A program made the position numbers and the translations under genes. 64,000 nucleotides of DNA from Saccharina japonica. Lineage: Eukaryota; Sar; Phaeophyceae; Laminariales; Laminariaceae. This document shows, one piece after another, positions 57,106 to 64,000 of the stretch. A model generated the notes under the pieces. That model was not told where the DNA came from. It was given only the letters and a program-made list of their open reading frames with translations, and made no database searches. Position 1 is the stretch's first letter, and every line of letters starts with the position of its first letter. The stretch spans positions 915,681-979,680 of the forward strand of contig MEHQ01004461.1 in the NCBI GenBank assembly GCA_008828725.1, written 5' to 3'.

Positions 57106-58414
57106 CTGCCGAGCGAATCGAGTAATGCTGAGCGAAGGTATCAGGTACTCAACGCAGAGAAAGATACCAATGATGAAGGAAGGAACGCGTGAAAAGGTTA
57201 AACATGCAGGGAGTGGCGGAAAGCTTCTCTCTCTTCTCTCGTCCCGAAACGCACTCGGTGGGTTTCCGTACTGTAATATGGCATGTTTCTTGGATTACGT
57301 TCGTAAGATAAAAACTGCTGGCGAACATGCTGGCCAGGTCAATCAAGTAGATTACTACTGCCAGTACATACTGTGCCAGTGCCCAGCCCTACCAGGTAGT
57401 ATTTATATAGATGCGAGCCTGTCAGATAATTTCACAGGTCGCTATTTTTACCGACCCTGCTATATGCCTGGTATATCATACGAAGCATTCGGCGCCCTGT
57501 TCCCACGCCGACGTCATCCCACCCTGCCTGCCATCATACCAATCTGACCTCTCCATACACCAAACTGACCCTGGCCCGCACGATACGTAATTAGCAATTA
57601 GCCGCCGGCAGAGCCCACCAAGCGCGAAACACCCTGATACCCTGACCCGACTCCACTTTATCCACCAAAACCGGGGTTTCTACCAGATTGGCCACGAGCA
57701 AAAACTTAAACAACACCAAAAGTAGTGACATGTTAATAGTACAGCTGTCGCTAGGAACTCGCGCAGCAGGATATGTGTAACTGCCGTGAACGTGTGTTGT
57801 TGGTGGATGGTAGACTTTTAGTTGCGTTGTGTTTTTCTTTGTGAACAGAGAGGTACAGCGTTTTTTGTAGACGGCGGACGTAACAAAAGCCTCGCAAGGG
57901 GTCCCTTTTTTGTTCGTTTCGCCACAAAGCTAAAAACTCGCGTTCGCTCGAACTTACTGCAGTGTCCGACCTGTCACAAGCTCGCTCGTGTGTCTAATGT
58001 TGATGATAGCTGCGCCCCTACTCGTACGAGGTACGTGGGTACGGTAGCGATGAGTAGTGTGGGCGCCATCATGTTCATTATGTTGCGAGCGGTTGTGCAA
58101 CCAACTTCTTGCAGTTGCGTCCCGGTTTTTCTACCATTAATACACGAACTAGTCTTCGCGTGTGTACTGCTGTGTACTGCTGTATGTGTAACATCGGCTA
58201 ATCCAGCAGCGTCGTCTGCGAGTTGTCACTCGTTCAGTAGGCGTGTGGCCATTGCTGAAAATGGAACATCGTCAGCCCCCCCCCCCCATAGTTTTGACCT
58301 ATGAAGTCCTCAAAGCGTTCACGCGTCGCGTCGCGGGTCAAGTACTATTGTACAGGCAGGAGCAGTAGCTCGTTTCATCCCTGTGGGACGGACCCCTTTT
58401 AACGGATGTACCGG

Positions 58415-58615
58415 ACCTTTTAACGGATATACGGGATGTAAGGGATATAACGGATACAACGGATATAACGGATAAAAGGGATACGACGGATATAACGGAT
58501 ATAGCGGATACGAGTAAAAGGGATAAAAGGGATAGAATAGACATCACGGATATAATAACGGATAGAAGGGATAGGAGGGACCCTTTATAAGGGATAGAAG
58601 GGATAGCGACCAAAG
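58415..58615. repeat. GGATA(TAAC) minisatellite
   Basis: About 200 bp of GGATATAACGGATA / AAGGGATA(G/C) units of 9-10 bp. Confidence 0.9.
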
Positions 58616-58977
58616 CAATGGTAACTGCTGTTGTATTATCAACCAATGGTAACTACGACCAGCGTGAGCGCCCGGCAATATATAGGGGTAGGATTAGGTG
58701 GCGCCCGTTCCGAACGACTGCTTGCATTGCAACCATTGTAATAATACGTAGCTTTCTGTAATCTGCCGGCTTCCCTTCTCTAACACCGACCGCTTGACTT
58801 ATGCTGCGGTAAAGGTGCACCGTGTTCTTTCCGATATTTGTCTATACCTCGCCCAAAAACTGATTTTGGAGGGAGATAAAAGGGCGCTATCATACCCGAT
58901 TAATGGCAATCCCATGGCCCAAGTATGAAATGAAAAATAGTGGGACGCAAAAATGAAAATCCCTTCGATTTCGGGTT

Positions 58978-59085
58978 AACCCTTTCAGAACTCTTTTAGG
59001 ACTGCAGTCCCGTTTTGGGGACAAACCACTCAAATTCTAAGTAATTTGTCCCCAAAAGGGGACTCCAGTCCTAAAAGGGCCCCGT
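58978..59085. repeat. Palindromic copy of the ACTACTTGGAATT-type element
   Basis: TTTTAGGACTGCAGTCCCGT, TTGGGGACAAACCACTCAAA, then the inverted TAATTTGTCCCCAAAAGGGG, ACTCCAGTCCTAAAA. This gives a hairpin of about 80 bp. Confidence 0.75.
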
Positions 59086-59498
59086 CATTCAGAACGCGTT
59101 TCAGTCAAAAAGTCAAAAAGTGCTGCCTCTAGCGTAGCACGCGTAGCTTCCTTGTTTCTCTCTTGAGTTCGACCTCAACCGTGCTTGCTCTATCCTATAC
59201 CAGGTACTTGAGTATGTCTATCCCCTACCCCCTGAGGCCAATCATGCCTCACTTATATTTACATAAGACAGCAGCAGTAGATGCGGAAGGTTCAGTATCA
59301 GCTGTTTGATGTACGCGCGTACGGAGGCGTGGCCGCGTTACAATCGGCACCGCAAGGCTAGCGCCACGGGCGGAGCCGTGGCCGTATCGCTAGTTTTCGT
59401 TATAAACACCGCTACACACACCCCATTATATATCCAAGTTGCTGTCCTCAAGTCTTCCACTTTCGTCCCTCTGTTTCTGGTATGCGCGCAAGACACAG

Positions 59499-59625
59499 CC
59501 GGCAGCTGATCATCAAGCTCACCAGGCTGGCTCAGGCAGGATCCTGGGAACGAGCGCTTGAGGTTCTTCGAGACGAGCAGACCGTCAACATGCGCGCGAG
59601 GGCCGCCGCTCGAGCGCAGGGAGAG
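59499..59625 (+). CDS. PPR protein, first repeat exon
   Basis: It reads RQLIIKLTRLAQAGSWERAL, then EVLRDEQTVNMRARAAARAQ and GE, ending at a GTCAGT donor in phase 0. LTRLAQAGSWERALEVLRDE fits the second half of a PPR motif (xLxxxGxWxxALxLLxEM). Entry after ACACAG would be phase 2, matching the donor at 51508. Alternatives are an acceptor at CCGGCAG (phase 0) or a start at the ATG at 59482. PPR proteins bind organelle transcripts and act in their processing, editing or translation. Confidence 0.72.
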
Positions 59626-59940
59626 GTCAGTCACGCCGCGTTGCTTGTTGAAACAGCAGCAGTTTTCGGCGACCGGCGACACGTGCAGTAGTTAGCAGGT
59701 AGTATTTCGTTTATTGTGTTGCTGTAGGCCATCTGTTGATATCTCGTGTACAGTAGACCCTAAGCCTAAACAGTTACGCTAAGCCCTGACCGTAACCCGA
59801 TGTATTGCTGATACTACTATTAAAACCTCTGCTGTATCCCTGATACCTGGTATGATACTATTGGTAAGTTTAGTGCAGCTATCAATCCTTTTGTGGAAGC
59901 CCCCCTCCCATGACAATCGAGTACATCCTTTCCCCATAGT

Positions 59941-60283
59941 TGGAGAATGTGAAACGTACAAGGAGGAACGGGATGCGTAAGAGGAGGAAATGAGGAAAAT
60001 AGGCGAATGTGACATGGAAAGATTTGGTGCACTAGATAGTAGCGAGAAGACGATCCCTACCTCAGGAGATAGATGGTGGCCACAGGAGGCCAAACAGGAC
60101 GGGGATCGGAGTAGCAAAAAGCTTCTGTGTAATATATGGAAACAACGTAATGAGCGCCCGACTGTTGGAGGTGTCTCTATGAGGAGTAGAAACGGTGCTC
60201 CTTCTCGAAAGGGATTCGTGGTCAATGGTCAAATGACCAAGGCAAGCAACGAATGAGTACGCCCCCCCCCCCCCCCCCCCCCC
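59941..60283 (+). pseudogene. R1 LINE 3' end, most readable copy
   Basis: Frame: VGECETYKEERDA, a stop, then EEEMRKIGECDMERFGALDS, SEKTIPTSGDRWWPQEAKQD, LLCNIWKQRNERPTVGGVSM and RSRNGAPSRKGFVVNGQMTK, ASNE and TGA (60254-60256). Only GTACG separates the stop codon from the C-run 60261-60283. Cys and His spacing upstream in sister copies (CPCG...H...C) is typical of the C-terminus of non-LTR retrotransposon ORF2. The element is 5'-truncated and has one in-frame stop, so it is inactive. Confidence 0.85.
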
Positions 60284-60535
60284 CGAAATTTAATTAGCTC
60301 ATTGAAGCTGTCATCCATATGCAAGTCCGCCTCACAAGCGGTTCTTAGTAGGATGCAGCTCAACCTTCATGCGACTCGCCGAGCACCTCACGGCGCTTCG
60401 CGCTTGGTCCAAGCAATGTCTTCCTGGTCGGGGAAAGCCCGACATGCTCCGTCCCGGCAATTGTAGAGATGCGAGGGTCTATGGTCATACGACTACGGCC
60501 AAGCATGCATGAATATCGAGTACCCCCCCCCCCCC
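60284..60535 (+). mobile_element. R2 retroposon, truncated, directly behind the R1 C tail
   Basis: It starts AATTTAATTAGCTCATTGAA immediately after the R1 poly-C, runs through CCTCACGGCGCTTCGCGCTT and ACGACTACGGCCAAGCATGC, and ends GAGTACC plus a C-run at 60521-60534. Confidence 0.83.
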
Positions 60536-60602
60536 TTCAAACGCCAACCCATGAAAACATGAAAACCTAAATGGTTTTGAATTGATGGATGAATGAATGC
60601 AG

Positions 60603-60766
60603 GAGGTGGACTCTTCTTCCTTTGCGGTGGAGGGCATGGCGTACAATGCCACTCTCGCGGCCCTGAGCAAGGCCGGCCAATGGCAAGAGGCCCTGCTGCT
60701 GATGAGGGAGATGAAGACCAGGGGGATAGAGCGGGATACCATCAGCTACGCATCTGTCATCGCCGC
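60603..60766 (+). CDS. PPR protein, second repeat exon
   Basis: After ATGCAG it reads EVDSSSFAVEGMAYNATLAA, LSKAGQWQEALLLMREMKTR, then GIERDTISYASVIAA. This is one full PPR motif (AYNATLAALSKAGQWQEALLL followed by MREMKTRGIERD) plus the start of the next. The GTGAGT donor leaves phase 2. Confidence 0.93.
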
Positions 60767-60872
60767 GTGAGTGTGTGGCGTGCTTGCGGCAGTTTTTTTT
60801 GCGCTCGTTTCTTGCGTTCTGGATAGCTTTCCTCGACCCCTTTGCGAGGTAGTCGCAGAAATGGTCCCACAC

Positions 60873-61462
60873 TACCGTAATCATGCGAAGGTTCGCACCG
60901 GGTGCGATCGCGTTTTTAAATGTTTCTACGTTGCGTCCGGGTGCGATCACGTTTTAAAATGTTTCTACGTTGCGTTTTTTATCGCACCCCGGTGCTATCT
61001 CTCCGATGGGTGCGTTCTCTCCGATGGGGGTGCGGAAACACAATTAAATCATGCCGTTCTTCTATTTTGGCGCACCCCCGGTGCGATCTCCCCGATGGGT
61101 GCGCTGCTGAATCGAAATACACCGGGCCGTACTGGGGCAACGGTGCTGCGTAAATGACTCAACGCTACCTAAAACGACTTAACCTACCATGCGTTGGTAA
61201 AGTACGTTTGAGAGGAGTGGCGCACTGGTGATATCTCATCGGAGTATGAAATAAATGAGAATATTGCCTACTACAGACCCGCTGCGGTGGCCCTCTAATT
61301 TCTATTTATGTCGGAGAGATCGCACCGGGGTGTGATCTCTCCGATGGGGGTGCGAAAACACGATTCAATGTTTCTACCTTGTGTTTTTTATCGCACCCCG
61401 GTGCTATCTCTCCGATGGGTGCCAACCTTCCGATGGGTGCGAACCTTCGCATGATTACGGTA
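60873..61462. mobile_element. 590-bp fold-back element with 27-bp perfect inverted ends
   Basis: It begins TACCGTAATCATGCGAAGGT, TCGCACC (60873-60899) and ends in the exact reverse complement (61436-61462). TA at the extremes suggests a TA target site. The interior repeats CGCACC(C)CGGTGC and CTCTCCGATGGGTGCG many times, so it folds extensively. No transposase frame is present. Confidence 0.87.
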
Positions 61463-61479
61463 CTTCGGAGTAGTTAGCT

Positions 61480-61613
61480 ATTACGGGGGGGACCGTAGTA
61501 AATACCAGGTAGGACTTACCGTACACACAAAATGCTAGACTATATACTTAACTATTTTTACTATTACTAACAATATTTGGTCCTATTTAGTGACAATGGT
61601 CCCCCGCAATAAT
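61480..61613 (+). mobile_element. MITE family D, copy
   Basis: TATTACGGGGGGGACCGTAG at the left and ATGGTCCCCCGCAATAATCG at the right. The interior is inverted relative to other copies (AATATTTGGTCCTATTTAG). Confidence 0.7.
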
Positions 61614-61724
61614 CGTGGGGGCCATTGTAAATGAGTTAGCCCTTTAGAACCTCGGACACAGGATCGATTCCTCCTTCATGATGTAGATATTTCGAGGCGG
61701 ATGCATCTATTCCGGATCGCGTAT

Positions 61725-61930
61725 GATCTGTACGATCTACCTGTAGCTCATGTTGACGCGTGGGAGCCGGATGATCTGCGTGGTCTAGCACATGTTTCCT
61801 TGATTTGGTCTGTACTAAGCACATCCTGCACAACCTCTCACAAGGGCAGGCGGCTAACTACTGTAGATGATCTATCTGTAGATGATCTATCTGTAGATGA
61901 TCTATCTGTAGATGATGTATCTGCAGATGA
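61725..61930 (+). repeat. GATGATCTATCTGTA 15-bp tandem repeat and related block
   Basis: Four to five units at 61863-61928. The preceding GTATGATCTGTACGATCTAC and CTCATGTTGACGCGTGGGA match the block at 22284-22385. Confidence 0.85.
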
Positions 61931-62069
61931 TCTGCCAGAAGTGTGCAGAACATGTTATGATAGTTTCCAATCTAATACTGCTGTCTGCTGTACGTCGTAC
62001 TCGTACGTATCTTTTATCTCGTGTACGTCGGTGTGACTGAACCGCCTTCCGACGCAGCCTGCTGCCATC

Positions 62070-62310
62070 TTGTGCTGTCAACCATTCTTTGTTTATTCTG
62101 CCAAACCATTGTTTACTTATTCGGTCAACCATTGTTGGCTTATTATGTCAACCATTATTTACTTGTTTAGCCAACAATTGTTTTTTTCAATCAACCATTG
62201 TTTTTGCTTACTCTGTCAACCATTGGTTTTGCTCACTCTGTCAACCATTGTTGCTCACTCTGTCAACCATTGTTGCTCGTTTATTCTGTCAACCACTACT
62301 GTTCGCTTGT
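62070..62310 (+). repeat. GTCAACCATTGTT minisatellite
   Basis: About eight to nine units of 25-30 bp (CTCTGTCAACCATTGTTGCT). The array ends about 10 bp before the GTACAG acceptor of the next PPR exon and probably supplies its pyrimidine tract. Confidence 0.9.
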
Positions 62311-62317
62311 TGTACAG

Positions 62318-62432
62318 GTGCGGGCGGGGGAAGCAGTGGAAGAAGGCCTTGGACATGCTAGCCGAGATGCGGGCGGAAGGAGTCGCGGTGAACTCCTTCG
62401 TGTACTGCTCCGCGATAGACGCCTGCGCGAAG
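62318..62432 (+). CDS. PPR protein, third repeat exon
   Basis: It completes a split Ala, then CGRGKQWKKALDMLAEMRAE, GVAVNSFVYCSAIDACAK, and a GTACGA donor in phase 0. It encodes one PPR motif. The exon boundary falls at DACAK, the same place in the motif as in the neighbouring exons. Confidence 0.94.
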
Positions 62433-62834
62433 GTACGATTGGACTCTCGGCAAGGCAACAGCGGTGTCACAGCAGTACTATCACAGCCGTTTTGCCATCC
62501 AAATGGTATCACAGTAGTTATCACAGCAGTAATTACGTACTTTGGGCATCTATCGGGGAGCAATCAGACGAAGGAGTTAGACCGACACGATACTCCTTGT
62601 GTTCAATGTGAAACTTAAACTTCCTACGGGACATCCAGCCCTAACCTTGATATTCCTTTCGCTTCTCTTCCGTTCGCTTTTGTTTGGGTTGGTTTGAGCC
62701 GCGTTTACCGCAATTCTGAATTATTATATAGGATAAAGTATACCGGTAGAAATCGGGGACTTGGTTGTGGCCCGCGTGTGGTTCCAGTGTTATGAGACCG
62801 AATATTTCGAAAAACGCCGAAAATACTACTTTAG

Positions 62835-62880
62835 ACCCTAAACCTAACCCTAACCCCAACCCCGACCCCGCCCCGACCCA
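62835..62880 (+). repeat. CCCTAA/CCCGAC telomere-like tract
   Basis: CCCTAAACCTAACCCTAACC, then CCCAACCCCGACCCCG. Confidence 0.7.
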
Positions 62881-63370
62881 TATGAGCTTTGTCTCGAAAA
62901 AATCAGGCGTTTTTTTTTTTGAAAAATTGGTCGACCACACTAAAAGCTATATACTAAAATATTCCCATATTTCCATACTTTATGCTAGATAATAATTCAG
63001 TGGTGCGGTAAAGGCTACTGGTTGGTTTGGTTGTTTAAAGCATTGGTTGATGAAAGCATTGACTCGAGCTACGCTAGGGGTTGCAGTTTTCAATCATCGC
63101 ACTGGCGGGAGTACTCAAATCATTGCAGCTCGGGAGCTATCATACGCAATAGCCAATATCCAGTAGGCTGGGACCCGATGTGTATTTTATCGCATGGCCG
63201 TATTGCTCGTTTGATATCCTACTTTGTAGTGGACGGGAGGCGTATCGGCCTATTATTAATAATAGGTTGTTGGATTGACTTACAGTATTATAGTAACAGC
63301 AGCAGTGTAGAGCTCCTCAAGTGACCACCCACAGAAAGTTTCCAATAGGTGCTACTCGTACCCCTACTTA

Positions 63371-63496
63371 TATTACGGGTGATCATAGTGAATAGGGCCA
63401 AATGTTGGTATTAATAGTAAGAATAGGGAAACATTTAGAGGTTTTTGGGTGTACCGTAGGTCCTATTTACTAGTATTTACTATGGTCCCCCGTATT
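63371..63496 (+). mobile_element. MITE family D, most complete copy
   Basis: ATTACGGGTGATCATAGTGA and TTTACTATGGTCCCCCGTAT are inverted ends. The interior shows ATAGGGCCAAATGTTGG and GTGTACCGTAGGTCCTATTT. It serves as the reference for the other D copies. Confidence 0.78.
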
Positions 63497-63604
63497 AGTA
63501 GGCAAACACGCGCCCTTTTCGTGCCGTTTCGTTCCTTCAATCACCCCGTTTCGGTTATTTTCGTTTCGTTTCGTTTCGTTTCGTTTCGAACTATGTATTA
63601 CCAG

Positions 63605-63712
63605 GGAGGGCAATGGCGGAAAGCGCTGGTTCTGCTGCAGGAAATGGAGGTGCTGGACTGCCTACCCCCGAACATGCACTGCATGAACTCCGCCATAGAT
63701 GCCTGCGGCAAG
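63605..63712 (+). CDS. PPR protein, fourth repeat exon (gene continues off the window)
   Basis: TTACCAG precedes GGQWRKALVLLQEMEVLDCL, PPNMHCMNSAIDACGK, then a GTATGA donor in phase 0. This is one PPR motif again, ending at DACGK. Intact phase at the last donor and the absence of a stop show that the gene runs past position 64000. Confidence 0.94.
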
Positions 63713-64000
63713 GTATGATGACTGCTACGAGTATGTATGCTATACGGGTATGATATACCAGGTACCTGGTACGTCGTACCTAGAGTACGATAGCGCACTA
63801 CGTACACTATTAATAGCATTACGCTGTTAAATGTAAAGTTAAACCTTGAAAGTTATAGTATCCCTGGTATCTACATGTCGCTGTTAAATGTAGTGAATGT
63901 AGTGAATGTAGTGAGTGTAGTGCTATCCCTCGAAAGGTATGATCTCCCTGGTGTACGATGGTGCACTACGTACAGCAGTACTGGTACCCTCACAACGTAC
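63713..64000 (+). other. PPR gene intron, incomplete at the window edge
   Basis: Begins GTATGATG. GTGAATGTAGTGAATGTAGT forms a short tandem repeat at about 63892-63922. No further exon is visible before the end. Confidence 0.7.

Larger units (their letters stand above)
51509..59498 (+). other. Long interval (probable PPR intron 1)
   Basis: 7990 bp between the N-terminal exon and the first PPR exon. It is filled with a CAG run, a TTTCGG fold-back, the 865-bp triplication, minisatellites and a family C MITE. A possible small exon at about 53305-53373 (VTKPAAAFDAATRPPRGLL after GTCTGCAG) was considered but is not confirmed. Confidence 0.5.
59626..60602 (+). other. PPR gene intron
   Basis: 977 bp, GTCAGT ... 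AATGCAG. The R1 and R2 retroposons at 59941-60535 fill most of it, and the 3' acceptor lies 67 bp past the R2 C tail. Confidence 0.75.
60767..62317 (+). other. PPR gene intron
   Basis: 1551 bp, GTGAGT ... GTACAG. It contains a 590-bp fold-back element, a family D MITE, a GATGATCTATCTGTA array and a GTCAACCATTGTT minisatellite that ends at the acceptor. Confidence 0.85.
62433..63604 (+). other. PPR gene intron
   Basis: 1172 bp, GTACGA ... TTACCAG. It contains CCCTAA-like repeats (62835-62880), a family D MITE and a TTCGT(TTCGT)n tract (63559-63589) just before the acceptor. Confidence 0.8.

Noticed and set aside
57822-58304. 160-codon plus frame with a CPTCHK motif
   Set aside because: A single CxxC is not enough. 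The composition changes along the frame, and it lies in the probable PPR intron.

Overview
This is eukaryotic nuclear DNA, most likely from a photosynthetic alga with a secondary plastid of red-algal origin (stramenopile-like; the exact group cannot be fixed from the sequence). Three observations support this. Coding sequence is cut into short exons by GT-AG introns of 1 to 8 kb. One gene encodes a chlorophyll a/c-type light-harvesting protein with a bipartite plastid presequence ending in an ASAF-type motif. The rest is dense mobile-element debris. Two single N bases mark unresolved points (37621 in a poly-C run, 55403 at the centre of a palindrome).

Three nuclear genes were assembled by matching splice sites, reading phase and protein-family sequence. 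(1) + strand, 6205-26887: transcription elongation factor TFIIS, 8 exons, 337 codons spread over 20.7 kb. (2) - strand, 40938-31096: a light-harvesting chlorophyll-binding protein, 5 exons, 212 codons over 9.8 kb. (3) + strand, about 50748 to beyond the right edge: a pentatricopeptide-repeat (PPR) organelle RNA-binding protein with about one PPR motif per exon. Its long N-terminal exon is linked to the repeats by phase only. Genes 1 and 2 converge across 26.9-31.1 kb. Genes 2 and 3 diverge across a repeat-rich 9.8 kb that contains a fragment of a Ty3/gypsy integrase. The three genes have no obvious shared function.

The rest is largely repeats. Layout: 0-1.2 kb, five copies of an 83-bp element with inverted ends; 8.2-10.5 kb, five retroposons joined head to tail through poly-C tails; 11.7-12.2 kb, a tRNA-headed SINE inside a MITE; 13.4-14.0 kb, a diverged inverted repeat; 17.2-18.8 kb, about 1.56 kb of almost pure TTTA; 19.4-19.95 kb, 220-bp tandem repeats; 23.5-24.2 kb, nested SINEs with a TTA-flanked MITE; 24.3-24.7 kb, an 83-bp tandem array; 42.3-43.8 kb, inverted tRNA-like elements around the integrase fragment; 53.7-56.3 kb, an 865-bp unit present twice directly and once inverted; 58-63 kb, minisatellites, LINE 3' ends and fold-back elements inside PPR introns.

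The most unusual signal is a retroposon system with poly(C) tails. A LINE family (C-terminal CPCG...H...C motif, stop codon a few bases before the C-run) and a shorter non-autonomous family share the same roughly 45-bp 3' end and the C tail. A separate tRNA-derived SINE in the same window carries poly(A).
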